Shown here: piece by piece, positions 14,303-25,356 of the stretch | Numbering within the stretch: the stretch's first letter is position 1 | Layout of the letters: each line of letters starts with the position of its first letter | DNA from: Thermochromatium tepidum ATCC 43061 | GTDB lineage: Bacteria > Pseudomonadota > Gammaproteobacteria > Chromatiales > Chromatiaceae | Length of the DNA stretch: 64,000 bases | Assembly (NCBI RefSeq): GCF_009664085.1 | Contig: NZ_CP039268.1 | Location: 2,275,001-2,339,000 of the forward strand | Reading direction: 5' to 3' | Translations under genes and position numbers: made by a program | The notes under the pieces: generated by a model | Seen by the model: only the letters and a program-made list of their open reading frames with translations | Database searches by the model: none | Told to the model about the DNA's origin: nothing

Positions 14303-15073
14303 TCAGTCCCGTCGCACCAGATTGGCCAGGGTGGTGGCAAACAGCTGCGAGCCGCGCGGCAGGATGGCGTAGTCGCACTCGGCCATGAAGGACCCGTCGC
14401 TTAGGCTGTCACCGACCCCGATGGTCAAGAGCTCACCCCAGTCACGCTCAAGGCGCGTGATCAGATAGCGCACTGCCCACTCCTTGCCGAGCCAAGCCGG
14501 GAGTACGGCGAGGTTGTTGTCGTTACGGTGCAGGCGATAGCCCGGGCGGCGCTCGGCCACCCAAGGGGCGATCAGTTCGCCCTGCAGGCGCTCTAAGTCG
14601 GCGCTGCGACCCTCACGATACTTGGCGACTAGATAGAAATGGATCCCGAAATCGGCGATCAACCGCGCCTGGAGCGCGAGCCGCTCCTGGGCGACAAAGG
14701 TCAGGATCCGATCCAGCAGGGTATTGAGCTCGTCGAGCGAGTCATGCGCGTGTGCCGCCATGCGCGCCAGCCAGGCGCCATCTGGGTGGCCCTCGGGATC
14801 CAGGATGACCCCGCCATAGTCGAGGATGCGCCAGCTCCGGAACGGCAGGTCCACCCGGCACAGTGCATCATGATCCCGCGCCGTGGTAGGGATAAGGGTC
14901 GCCTGATCGTCCAGGAGCTGCCATAGCGAGCGCTGGCGCGCCGTCATGAACGAATGGGCGCGACCATCGGCCAGATAGGCGGCTGGGCGCAGCCCACCCG
15001 CGCTCGGACACTTGCGCCGGCTCTGGAACAGGGTGTCGTCCAGGTCCAGGAAGACCAGGCGGTGCAGGCTCAA
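14303..15073 (-). CDS. HAD-superfamily phosphatase of the Ter module
   Basis: A 256-residue haloacid dehalogenase hydrolase. Motif I is LVFLDLDDTLF near residues 6-16, with the nucleophile Asp. Motif IV is IGVGDSLSDGSFM, in the style of Cof or sucrose-phosphate phosphatases. A large insertion between them is probably the cap domain that selects substrate. The start appears to be a TTG overlapping the terB stop (TTTGA), with no better ATG nearby. Its place inside the Ter biosynthetic genes suggests it removes phosphate from the pathway intermediate; that is inferred from context. Confidence 0.82.
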   Translation of the reverse strand: MSLHRLVFLDLDDTLFQSRRKCPSAGGLRPAAYLADGRAHSFMTARQRSLWQLLDDQATLIPTTARDHDALCRVDLPFRSWRILDYGGVILDPEGHPDGAWLARMAAHAHDSLDELNTLLDRILTFVAQERLALQARLIADFGIHFYLVAKYREGRSADLERLQGELIAPWVAERRPGYRLHRNDNNLAVLPAWLGKEWAVRYLITRLERDWGELLTIGVGDSLSDGSFMAECDYAILPRGSQLFATTLANLVRRD

Positions 15074-15522
15074 AGCTCGAATTCAGACGGGTTGAGGTTT
15101 AGCTCCATCGCCATCCGCCGGGCGACGCGCTTCTCGCTGTCGTCGAAATGCCCATCGGCGCCACCGATGGCGATGGCCAACCGCAGGATCAGACGCGCCG
15201 CCTCGTCGTTGCCCTTCATCTTGCGGATGGCCTCATAGGCCTTGGCCTCGCCGAGGTCCTTGTCGAACTCGATCTGGGTCATGAGGTTCTGAAAGGCCTC
15301 GATGATCTCCTTGCTCGAGAACACCGACAGGGCCTCGTAGTTCTCGATGAAGCGCAGCATCTTCTGCTTTTCGTCGGACGAGACATGGCCATCGGCCATG
15401 GAGATGAGCACCGAGCCGCTGACGGCGGCGTTCAAGAAGTCCTTGTTCTTGAACTTCATCACCTCGTTCTTGAGGTCGGCGGCTTTCTGCTTGAGGTTGT
15501 TCAGGAAATCTTGGAAGGCCAT
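15070..15522 (-). CDS. terB: Tellurite-resistance protein TerB
   Basis: TerB is a small helical cytosolic protein of the tellurium-resistance/stress system that can bind metal and is thought to link membrane TerC to TerD proteins. The 150-residue product begins MAFQDFLNNLKQKAADLK and has the internal repeat of acidic helices SMADGHVSSDEK and GGADGHFDDSEK typical of the family. The ATG at 15522 is preferred over one two codons earlier because GGTGAG lies 6 bases before it. It sits between terA and the HAD gene, with the latter's start overlapping its stop. Confidence 0.92.
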   Translation of the reverse strand: MAFQDFLNNLKQKAADLKNEVMKFKNKDFLNAAVSGSVLISMADGHVSSDEKQKMLRFIENYEALSVFSSKEIIEAFQNLMTQIEFDKDLGEAKAYEAIRKMKGNDEAARLILRLAIAIGGADGHFDDSEKRVARRMAMELNLNPSEFEL

Positions 15523-15557
15523 GATCATCTCACCTGTAGATAAAAGGTCTTGAAAGG

Positions 15558-16739
15558 TCAATCCTTGCGGCCCCGGACCCACTCTAGTCCCCAATGATAG
15601 GCCTGGTCCATGTCCAGATGACCGCGATAATAGTCCACCAGCTTGGTGATCTTGATCGCCCCGTCCTGGTTCTCCAAGAGCGCGATGGCACACATGGGTC
15701 GATCATTGCGATGCGAGTCGAGTCGCACCTCGATCTCGGGCTGACCCGGCGTCTTGAGGATGATGCGCGCCTCGGCCTCGGCCCAGTTGGGCGCGCCCTC
15801 GTAGATGAAGGCATAGACCAGGACGCGCCTGATCTGATCCCAATGCTGACCATTGATGCGCAGATTCTCACCCTCGGCACTGGAGCCGGTGCGATCGTCG
15901 GCATCCAGGGCGATATAGGGCGGACCATAGTAGTTGCCGAAGGTATTGCCCAGGGCCTGCACCGCGCTCTTGTCGCCGTTGGCTAGCTCGTAGAGACACC
16001 CGAGGTCGAGATCGGTGCGGCCTGGGCCCAAGAGTCCGCTCAACCCTCCCCGCTTGTGTGCGGCGACCGGACGCCATCTGAGATTCACCAGGATCTCGCC
16101 GTAGGCGGCATCGGCCTGCTTTTGCAATGAGACCGAGTTGCCGCGCTTCTCCAGCGTGATCTTGTTGAGATTGACCGACGACGGCTGGGGCTTGGGCGGC
16201 GGGGCCTGGGACTCGATCGCCACGGTACCGCCGAAGTGAGTCACTAAGGCCGCCAGACCGCCCTTGAACCCCTGGCCGAGGGCACAGGTCCGCCAGCTAC
16301 CGTCCTTGCGATAGATCTCAAGCAGCATGAGCGCGCGTTCCTCGGCGAAATCCGCACCAGTGAAGGCGAAGCGCCCGGCCTCGCGTCCGCTGTCCATGAA
16401 ACGGACATGGCCCTGCCGGATCTGGGACATGGTCCCGGCACCATCGATGGAGGCCGTGACGGTCAGGCGCTCGATCGTCGCCGGCAGTCGCCCGAGATCG
16501 ATCGCAAACCCCGCCTGATCACCTGGCGGCACCGCCAGCGCCACCCCGCCACAGGGCGAGGTCGGCTGGTTATAAAAGATCATGTAGCGCTCATCGGCAA
16601 GCCGCCCCGCCCCATCCAGCCCAAAACAGGTGAAATCGAGGATCAGACCGGGCGCGTCGATCGCCACGCCCAGGGTGAAGCGCTGGCCGTTTGGAATGAG
16701 ATCAACAATCTTGGTGCGCTGTCCACGCGAGAGGTTCAT
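15558..16739 (-). CDS. terA: TerA-like protein with two TerD-type domains
   Basis: A 393-residue protein with two TerD-like beta-sandwich domains joined by a Pro-rich linker near 180-195. The first has LILDFTCFGLDGAGRL, MIFYNQPTSP and MLLEIYRKDGSWR. The second has VNLRWRP, TDLDLGCLYELANGDK, YIALDADDRTG and IYEGAPNW. TerD domains bind calcium through Asp clusters such as DLDLG. The architecture matches TerA. The ATG overlaps the terD stop (TGATG). It belongs to the metal-sensing arm of the Ter response; exact function of TerA is not known. Confidence 0.9.
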   Translation of the reverse strand: MNLSRGQRTKIVDLIPNGQRFTLGVAIDAPGLILDFTCFGLDGAGRLADERYMIFYNQPTSPCGGVALAVPPGDQAGFAIDLGRLPATIERLTVTASIDGAGTMSQIRQGHVRFMDSGREAGRFAFTGADFAEERALMLLEIYRKDGSWRTCALGQGFKGGLAALVTHFGGTVAIESQAPPPKPQPSSVNLNKITLEKRGNSVSLQKQADAAYGEILVNLRWRPVAAHKRGGLSGLLGPGRTDLDLGCLYELANGDKSAVQALGNTFGNYYGPPYIALDADDRTGSSAEGENLRINGQHWDQIRRVLVYAFIYEGAPNWAEAEARIILKTPGQPEIEVRLDSHRNDRPMCAIALLENQDGAIKITKLVDYYRGHLDMDQAYHWGLEWVRGRKD

Positions 16740-17314
16740 CAGACGTTGACACCGTGTTGCAGCGCCAGGGCGCGCAGCCCGCCAGAATAGCCCTGACCTA
16801 CGGCGCGGAACTTCCAGTCACCGCCATGGCGGTAGATCTCGCCGAAGATCATGGCCGTCTCGGTCGAATAGTCCTCCGACAGATCGAAGCGCACGACCTC
16901 CTGATTGGTGGCGCGGTTGACGATGCGCACGAAGGCATTGCTGACCTGACCGAAGTTCTGGCGGCGGGCCTCGGCCTCGTGGATGGTGACCACGATCACC
17001 AGGCGCTGGATCTCGGGCGGCACCTTGGAGAGTGTGACCAGGATCGCCTCATCATCGCCCTCGCCCGCACCAGTGCGATTGTCACCGGTGTGCTCGACCG
17101 AGCCCTCGGGCGACTTGAGCTGGTTGTAAAAGATGAAATAGGCATCGCTCGGGACCTTTCCGTCGGCCTTGACCATGAACACACTGGCATCCAGATCGAA
17201 GTCCTGACCGTCTGTGGCGCGCGCATCCCAACCCAGACCGACAAGCACGTTCTCGAGATTGGGGGCCTCCTTGCTCAGATTGACATTCCCGCCCTTGCTC
17301 AGACTGATGGCCAT
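16739..17314 (-). CDS. terD: TerD-family stress protein
   Basis: A 191-residue calcium-binding beta-sandwich protein of the TerD/TerE/TerZ family. It begins [20 protein letters not shown] and has [19 protein letters not shown], with the Asp-rich calcium site, [21 protein letters not shown] and the C-terminal [19 protein letters not shown]. The ATG at 17314 has GGAG 6 bases upstream; longer in-frame starts lack one. It is followed by terA and terB and preceded by the PRTase-TRSP gene after a 37-base gap, the largest within the Ter train, so it may have some independent translation. Confidence 0.94.
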   Translation of the reverse strand: MAISLSKGGNVNLSKEAPNLENVLVGLGWDARATDGQDFDLDASVFMVKADGKVPSDAYFIFYNQLKSPEGSVEHTGDNRTGAGEGDDEAILVTLSKVPPEIQRLVIVVTIHEAEARRQNFGQVSNAFVRIVNRATNQEVVRFDLSEDYSTETAMIFGEIYRHGGDWKFRAVGQGYSGGLRALALQHGVNV

Positions 17315-17351
17315 GCTTTGCTCCTTTGTAGAGTGGTCAGTCGTCAAATCG

Positions 17352-18509
17352 TTATTCGGCAGACCCAAGGTGATAGAGCCGATGATGCGGCCCTAGGGTC
17401 TGCAACAGCGCGTCGAGCCCCGCACGCGGCGTCTCGTGACAGACGATAAGGCGCGCATAGTCTCTCGGATCGACATTATAGAGATAATTCGGGATCCCCT
17501 CGCCGTAATTGTCCGCAAAGACGTGTCGCGACCCAACGTCGGCGCCGATCAAGATCGGCGAGCGGGTGGTGGCCTGGACCGCGACCTGAAAGCCCCAGGA
17601 TTCCAGCCCCAACCCGACCCGGAAGGCAAGATGCATGAACTCGCCGGTGCCCAGGACCAGGAGTGGATCGCCGGGTCTTAGCCCCTCGACCAGGGGTTCT
17701 AGATCGGCGTGCGGTACGCGAATCGGGCGCTCGAGGCCGAACCGACCCAGATCCTCGGCGAGCTGGTGGGGTTCGAGTCGGTTGTCGCCGACAGCGGGCG
17801 GAGGCGCGTCGGTCGACCAGGACGCCGCCGGCTCGAAGCTGAACTCGCCATGCAGCGCGGCCACGCACTCGATCGGCAACCCCAGGCGTGCGGAGAAACG
17901 CGCTGCACGATCGGCACCACCGAATTGGGTGATGGAGACGAAGTGGACGCGCTCGATGTCGGGATTGAGTCGTCGGTAGGAGTCGACCAGATGGCACAGG
18001 GTATCGCCGGTGCTGATCTCGTCGTCGATCAGGACGAGCTCGCGTGCCGACTCAAAACACGCCCGTAAGTCGGGCCGGATCGGGACATAGAGCAGCTGAT
18101 CGGGGGCGTGACAATGGGTTTCTTGAAACTCGAGCGCCGCGCGTCCGGCGATCCGGTAGCGGGTCGAATGGATGAACAGCGCCTGGGTCTCGGGGTGCTG
18201 TTCGCGCCAGGATTCGAACACGCCCTGACCCAACCCGGTCGCGGTCTCAGCCAGGGCGACGAACAGACAGGGGCCCTTGCCCAGGGCGAGCTGACCAGCC
18301 AGATAGGTATGAATCTCGCGCATCCGGGTCGGCGTGACCGGCCAGTGCTTACCCAAGACCTTGCTCAGGAACAGAAAGCCGCGCCGGCGGTTGTGGCGCG
18401 CCGCAAAGCCGCACAGCGCATCGAGGGCAAAGGCCGATTCATACACCCGCACCCACAGTCTGCCGGTGACCAGGGCGATGGTGCGTTCGACCGCGGCCAC
18501 CTGGCTCAT
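17352..18509 (-). CDS. Phosphoribosyltransferase-TRSP protein of the Ter module
   Basis: A 385-residue protein with an N-terminal type I phosphoribosyltransferase fold, whose PRPP-binding loop is [13 protein letters not shown] (158-170), and a C-terminal TRSP domain, including [17 protein letters not shown] near 280. The ATG overlaps the stop of the ATP-grasp gene (ATGA). In described Ter-linked modules this protein accompanies an ATP-grasp, a second PRTase and a HAD enzyme, and the set is proposed to make a nucleoside-like metabolite. The base and the product are unknown. Confidence 0.85.
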   Translation of the reverse strand: MSQVAAVERTIALVTGRLWVRVYESAFALDALCGFAARHNRRRGFLFLSKVLGKHWPVTPTRMREIHTYLAGQLALGKGPCLFVALAETATGLGQGVFESWREQHPETQALFIHSTRYRIAGRAALEFQETHCHAPDQLLYVPIRPDLRACFESARELVLIDDEISTGDTLCHLVDSYRRLNPDIERVHFVSITQFGGADRAARFSARLGLPIECVAALHGEFSFEPAASWSTDAPPPAVGDNRLEPHQLAEDLGRFGLERPIRVPHADLEPLVEGLRPGDPLLVLGTGEFMHLAFRVGLGLESWGFQVAVQATTRSPILIGADVGSRHVFADNYGEGIPNYLYNVDPRDYARLIVCHETPRAGLDALLQTLGPHHRLYHLGSAE

Positions 18510-19576
18510 ACTGCGCCCCCGTGGTGCTGGTACTGGGTCAGCTCCAGGACCCGCATCTCTGGTGCCAAGCGCGGGGCGTCCCGAGAGTCTTGCGCGTTAA
18601 AACCCCGGATCAGGCCGCGCAGCGCCAGATAGGGGAGGTTGAGTCCTGTCGGGCCAGTGTAGCCGATCCCACCCGAGAACCGTGGATTGACCTCCAGCAG
18701 ACGCGGGCCATGCGACCCCTCGCGAAACTGGACGTTGAAGAGACCGCTCAGGCCAAAGTGCCCGGTCAGTTCGGAGACCGCCTGGGTCAACTCAGGCCGC
18801 GCGACGATCCGCTGACCATAGGCACCACCCGCCCGCTTGCAGCGTTGGGTCAGGGCGATCAGGCGCTGGCCATCACCGACCGCATCCAGGCTGTATTCAT
18901 CACCCGCGAGATACTCCATCAGCAGCCAGGTCTGTTCGGGGGGGTGTTGGACCAATAACTGACGCAGACAGCCGAGCCGAATACTGTAAAGGCCGTCGCG
19001 GACCAGGCCGTCCAGCCCTGCATGTTCCTCCCGGATGACGCGAAAGCCCTCGCCGTTTACCCCCTTGGCGGGCTTGAGACACAGCACCTCATGGATAGAG
19101 CGCAGCCGCTCGTAGGCCGACTCGAACTCGTCTGCGGTGCGAAAGGCGATGGTCGCGGGCGTGGGAATATGAAACCGGCTTGCCTCGAGCGCAAAACGCG
19201 CCTTGTCGTACAACAGCCCCAGGACCTGGGGCGTGGCGACTGCCAGAACCTGGACCCCGATGGCGGCGAAGCGCGCGCGCTGCTCGACCAACAGAGTTGC
19301 CTCCTTGCCCGGCCAGAGCGCCTCGATCCGGTGGGTGCGACAGAACTCGAGACAGAACTCGACATAATCGGCGCCGCTTAGCCTGGGGGGCTCCAGGGCA
19401 TGCTCGTCTGCCGCCAGGAAGCCTGGAAAGCCTGGATCCGGGTGGGTGCAGATCAGGCAAAACTCAGCGTCAGCGTCCCCCTGCCGGATGAGGTCGAGGA
19501 CGGCGCGGACATTCGAGAAGGTCTGATTGAACCAGACGCGGGTCAGGGTCAAGTCCTCAGGCCAAGGCCTCGACAT
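18506..19576 (-). CDS. ATP-grasp ligase of the Ter module
   Basis: A 356-residue ATP-grasp enzyme that should couple ATP hydrolysis to a carboxylate-amine ligation. The N-terminal part reads LTRVWFNQTFSNVRAVLDL. The ATP-binding central domain has VLCLKPAKGVNGEGFRV and TWLLMEYLAGDEYSLDA. The metal-binding end is GPRLLEVNPRFSGGIGYTG. The start is uncertain: ATG 19576 overlaps serB by 20 bases, while TTG 19552 comes 4 bases after the serB stop; the ATG is used here. Frame upstream of that is serB shadow. It is the first Ter-module gene and is tightly coupled to serB. Confidence 0.82.
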   Translation of the reverse strand: MSRPWPEDLTLTRVWFNQTFSNVRAVLDLIRQGDADAEFCLICTHPDPGFPGFLAADEHALEPPRLSGADYVEFCLEFCRTHRIEALWPGKEATLLVEQRARFAAIGVQVLAVATPQVLGLLYDKARFALEASRFHIPTPATIAFRTADEFESAYERLRSIHEVLCLKPAKGVNGEGFRVIREEHAGLDGLVRDGLYSIRLGCLRQLLVQHPPEQTWLLMEYLAGDEYSLDAVGDGQRLIALTQRCKRAGGAYGQRIVARPELTQAVSELTGHFGLSGLFNVQFREGSHGPRLLEVNPRFSGGIGYTGPTGLNLPYLALRGLIRGFNAQDSRDAPRLAPEMRVLELTQYQHHGGAV

Positions 19577-20771
19577 CCCGATCGCGCATCCCAAGCAGAT
19601 AGAGGATGGCGTCGAGTCCCACGGTGGCGATGGCATGACGCGCCTGTTCGGTGACGATGGGCTTGGCGTGGAAGGCGATACCGAGTCCAGCGATGGCCAG
19701 CATCGGCAGGTCGTTGGCACCGTCACCGACCGCAATCACCTGCTCTAACCGAATGCCTTCCCGGGCGGCGATCTCGCGCAGGAGCTCAGCCTTGCGTGCA
19801 CCATCGATGATCTCGCCTGCGACCTCGCCCGTGAGCTTGCCGTCCCTGAATTCGAGCCGGTTGGCATGGACATAATCGATGCCGAAGCGCCGGGCGAGAT
19901 GCTCGGCGAAATAGGTGAAGCCGCCCGAGAGGATGGCGACCTTATAGCCAAGCCGCTTGAGCGTGGCAATCAGCCGGTCGGCGCCCTCGGTAATCGGCAG
20001 ACGCGCGGCGATCTCGGCCAGCACGGATTCGTCTAATCCCTTGAGCAGGGCTAGGCGTCGCCGGAAGCTCTCCTTGAAGTCCAGCTCACCGCGCATCGCC
20101 GCCTCGGTGATGGACGCGACCTCGGCCCTCACGCCGGCAGCGGCCGCCAGCTCGTCGATGACCTCGGTCTGAATCAGGGTCGAGTCCATGTCAAAGCACA
20201 CCAGCCGCCGGTTGCGGCGGAAGATGTCGTCCTCCTGGACCGAGATGTCGACGTCTAGCACCCGTCCGAGCGCCAGCAAGGCGCCATGGAGTTCGGTCAG
20301 GTCGGGCACGGCGCCGCGCACCGAAAGCTCGACCGAGGCCAGCGCCGATGGTGTAGGCGCGCGGCGCGAGATGCGCCCAGTCAGGCGCGCGATGCGGTCG
20401 ACGTTCAGACCGCGCTCGGCAACCACAGCTGCGACGCGGGCGATGTGCTCGGCCTCGATCTCGCGTCCGACCAGGGTCAGGATATGACGCGGGCGTCCTT
20501 GCTCGCGCACCCAGCCTTCGTAATCATCCTCGGTGATGGGCGTGAAGCGGATATCCAGACCCAGGCGATGGGCACCAAACAGCAGTTCCTTAAACACCCC
20601 GCAGTCGGACCGGGGCAGCTCGACCATCAGCCCCAGCGCCAGGGCGTTGTGGATGGTCGACTGACCGATGTCGAGGATCGGCACCTGGTAACGGGCGAGG
20701 ACGGCGGTCAGGGTCGCCGTGATCCCAGGACGATCCTCGCCGGTGACATTGATCAGGACGATTTCACTCAT
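19557..20771 (-). CDS. serB: Phosphoserine phosphatase SerB
   Basis: SerB removes phosphate from O-phosphoserine in the last step of serine synthesis. The 404-residue protein has N-terminal ACT-type regulatory regions (IVLINVTGEDRPGITATL, then HILTLVGREIEAEHIARVA) and a HAD catalytic domain. Motif I is CFDMDSTLIQTEVID with nucleophile Asp194, motif II is AILSGGFTYF and motif IV is VIAVGDGANDLPML. It lies 7 bases after pmbA and runs into the Ter ATP-grasp gene, an unusual coupling that makes serine metabolism part of the same transcript. Confidence 0.95.
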   Translation of the reverse strand: MSEIVLINVTGEDRPGITATLTAVLARYQVPILDIGQSTIHNALALGLMVELPRSDCGVFKELLFGAHRLGLDIRFTPITEDDYEGWVREQGRPRHILTLVGREIEAEHIARVAAVVAERGLNVDRIARLTGRISRRAPTPSALASVELSVRGAVPDLTELHGALLALGRVLDVDISVQEDDIFRRNRRLVCFDMDSTLIQTEVIDELAAAAGVRAEVASITEAAMRGELDFKESFRRRLALLKGLDESVLAEIAARLPITEGADRLIATLKRLGYKVAILSGGFTYFAEHLARRFGIDYVHANRLEFRDGKLTGEVAGEIIDGARKAELLREIAAREGIRLEQVIAVGDGANDLPMLAIAGLGIAFHAKPIVTEQARHAIATVGLDAILYLLGMRDRDVEALA

Positions 20772-20778
20772 GGCACAC

Positions 20779-22197
20779 TCATTCCCCGGCGATCGTCATG
20801 CGCTCGATCAGCCAGGAGCCGGTGCGGGTGCTGCCCGGAAAGTCGCAGTCATTGCCGACGGCGACCAGTCCGGCAAACATCTGCTTGAGGTTGCCGGCGA
20901 TGGTGATCTCCTCGACCGGATACTGGATCGCACCGTTCTCGACCCAGAAGCCAGACACCCCACGCGAATAGTCGCCCGTGACTAGGTTGACGCCGTGGCC
21001 CATGAGCTCGGTGACCATCAGCCCGGTGCCCATCTCGCGCAGGAGTGCGTCGCGGTCCAGTGTGCCCATCTCGATGGTGAGATTGCGCACCCCGCCTGCA
21101 TTGCCCGTGGTCGGCATCCCCAGCCGGCAGCCCGAATAGGTGTCGAGCACATAGGTCTGGAGCACACCGTCGCGCACCAGATCCTTGGCGCGCGTCGCCA
21201 CGCCGTCGCCGTCATAGGGGGCGCTGGAGAGTCCACGCAACAGATGGGGCTGCTCATGGATGCGCACGAACTCGGGGAAGATCGGCTGGCCGAGCTGGTC
21301 GAGCAGGAAGCTCGAGCGCCGATAGAGACTGGCGCCGCTGATGGCCGAGACCAGATGGCGCAGGAGTCCGGTTGCGACCTCGGCACGAAACAGCACAGGC
21401 GCATCGCGCGTGCTGAGCCGCCGCGCGCCGAGCCGCGCGACCGTGCGCTCGGCCGCCCGCACGCCGACCGCCTGCGCCGAATCCAGATCGGAAGGTGCGC
21501 GCGCCGTGGTCCACCAATAGTCGCGCTGCATCGATTCCCCATCCTGGCCGATCACGGCGCAGCTGAGGCTGTGGCGCGTGCTCGCATAGCCGCCGAGGAA
21601 GCCATGCGTATTGCCGGCGACCTGGAGGCCGAGGTGGGTCGAGAGACTCGCACCCTCGGAGTTGACGATCCGCGGATCATGGGCACGCGCGGCGTCCTCG
21701 CAGGCGATGGCCAGCTCGATCGCCTGCTCGACCTCGATCGCCCAGGGGTGATAGAGATCGAGGTCCAGGATCTCTGTGGCCATGAGTTCGGGTGGGGCCA
21801 GATGGGCGCAGGGGTCGTCCTGGGTATGCTGAGCGATGGCGCGCGCGGCGCTGACGGCATCGCGCACGGCGGCAGGGCTCAGATCCGAGGTGCTGGCCGA
21901 GCCCTTGCGCTGGCCGAAGTAGAGGGTGACGCCCAGACCGTTGTCGCGCGTGTGCTCGACCGTCTCGACCTCGCCGAGCCGAACCGAGACCTCTAGGCCG
22001 GTGCTGCAGCCGACCGAGGCCTCGGCGGCGCTCGCGCCCTGGCGCTTGGCTTCCTTGAGGAGGTCTTCGATGATCTGTTGCAGCCGAGCCAGACGCTCGG
22101 CGGTGTCCTCTGTGGTCAGGATGGGCATGGTGGACTGTGGTGTCTCGGCTGGAGTTCGGATCGACGGGGTCGCCTTGTCAGCGGTTTGCGGGGACAT
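20779..22197 (-). CDS. pmbA: TldD/PmbA-family protease subunit PmbA
   Basis: PmbA (TldE) pairs with TldD in a metalloprotease that processes modified peptides such as microcins and CcdA; PmbA itself is the non-metal subunit. The 472-residue protein has GLEVSVRLGEVETVEHTRDN, GQRKGSASTSDLS, LDLYHPW and the C-terminal ELMGHGVNLVTGDYSRG and NGAIQYPVEEITIAGNLK typical of the family. The start is uncertain: ATG 22197 gives a 23-residue N-terminal extension relative to ATG 22128 (MPILTTED), and neither has a strong ribosome site. tldD is not in the window. It heads the train that continues into serB and the Ter genes. Confidence 0.93.
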   Translation of the reverse strand: MSPQTADKATPSIRTPAETPQSTMPILTTEDTAERLARLQQIIEDLLKEAKRQGASAAEASVGCSTGLEVSVRLGEVETVEHTRDNGLGVTLYFGQRKGSASTSDLSPAAVRDAVSAARAIAQHTQDDPCAHLAPPELMATEILDLDLYHPWAIEVEQAIELAIACEDAARAHDPRIVNSEGASLSTHLGLQVAGNTHGFLGGYASTRHSLSCAVIGQDGESMQRDYWWTTARAPSDLDSAQAVGVRAAERTVARLGARRLSTRDAPVLFRAEVATGLLRHLVSAISGASLYRRSSFLLDQLGQPIFPEFVRIHEQPHLLRGLSSAPYDGDGVATRAKDLVRDGVLQTYVLDTYSGCRLGMPTTGNAGGVRNLTIEMGTLDRDALLREMGTGLMVTELMGHGVNLVTGDYSRGVSGFWVENGAIQYPVEEITIAGNLKQMFAGLVAVGNDCDFPGSTRTGSWLIERMTIAGE

Positions 22198-22323
22198 GAT
22201 AGCAGCTCGACTCGGAAAATCCGTGTCCAGGTTCGGGATCTACGCGCTGGCCTAGCGATTCGGTGAAGATCCCGGCGGGCGTGATCCTTTGGGGTATGGC
22301 AGATGCCGCCCCCGCTCACCCCT

Positions 22324-24402
<2,079 letters not shown>

Positions 24403-24563
24403 GGTGGTCTGGGGCGTCGAACAGCGATCGGATTCGCATTGTAGCGTCAGGGCGCCGAGAAGATGTCTGGACCCATCGGGCACAATCACCGAAAATGCAT
24501 CTCTTGCATGGTTCATTCAGTACATCGGACGCTCCGGCGGTTGTTGCAATCGAGGTTGATGAC

Positions 24564-25322
24564 GTGGATCTGGCAACCCTCTTGGGCTTTGTTGGCGCCA
24601 TCGGCGTCATGATCGGCGCGATCGTGCTCGGTGGCGATATCGGGGTCTTCATCGATGTCCCATCGATCGTGATCGTGTTCGTCGGTACCACCTTCGTGGT
24701 GCTCTTTCGCACCACCCTGGGTCAATTTCTGGGTAGTTTTAAGGTCGCCATGGGGGCCTTCTTCGCCAAGCCCGTCCAGCCCCAGTCGCTGATCGAGGAG
24801 GCGGTGGCCCTAGCCAATATCGCGCGTCGCGAGGGCCTGCTCGCCCTGGAGGGTAAGCAGATCTCGCATCCCTTCCTCCAGACCGGTATCTCGCTCTGTA
24901 TCGACGGCCACCCGCCCGAGGTGGTGCAGAAGGTGCTGAGCAAGGACATCAATCTGGCCATCCAGCGCCAGGAGGCCGGCTACAGTGTCTTCAGGGCCAC
25001 GGCCGAGGTCGCACCCGCTATGGGGATGATCGGTACCCTCATCGGTCTGGTCCAGATGCTGTCCAATATGTCTGACCCCAAGAGTATCGGTCCGGCCATG
25101 GCCGTGGCGCTCCTGACGACACTCTATGGTGCCGTACTTGCCAATGCCGTGGCCATCCCGATCGCCGAGAAGCTCAAGCTGCGCGCCAACGAGGAAAAAC
25201 TCTCCAAAACTCTGATCCTGGAGTCGATCTCGGGCATCCAAGAGGGTCTGAATCCGCGCGTGCTCGAACAGCTCCTCATGACCTATCTCCCGGAGAACCA
25301 GCGCCAGAGCGGGAAGGACTAG
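24564..25322 (+). CDS. pomA: Flagellar stator protein PomA/MotA
   Basis: PomA/MotA forms the ion channel of the flagellar stator with PomB/MotB. The 252-residue product starts at GTG 24564, 8 bases after GAGG, giving the usual PomA length (MDLATLLGFVGAIGVMIGAI). It has four membrane segments, two near the N-terminus and two in AEVAPAMGMIGTLIGLVQML and GPAMAVALLTTLYGAVLANA, with a cytoplasmic loop between. Similarity to the sodium-type stator is suggested by the PPEVVQKVLSKDI region and by the partner gene. pomB follows after 34 bases. Confidence 0.93.
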   Translation: MDLATLLGFVGAIGVMIGAIVLGGDIGVFIDVPSIVIVFVGTTFVVLFRTTLGQFLGSFKVAMGAFFAKPVQPQSLIEEAVALANIARREGLLALEGKQISHPFLQTGISLCIDGHPPEVVQKVLSKDINLAIQRQEAGYSVFRATAEVAPAMGMIGTLIGLVQMLSNMSDPKSIGPAMAVALLTTLYGAVLANAVAIPIAEKLKLRANEEKLSKTLILESISGIQEGLNPRVLEQLLMTYLPENQRQSGKD

Positions 25323-25356
25323 CGACACCCCACTTCAATCCAATGAGGCCGGTACC

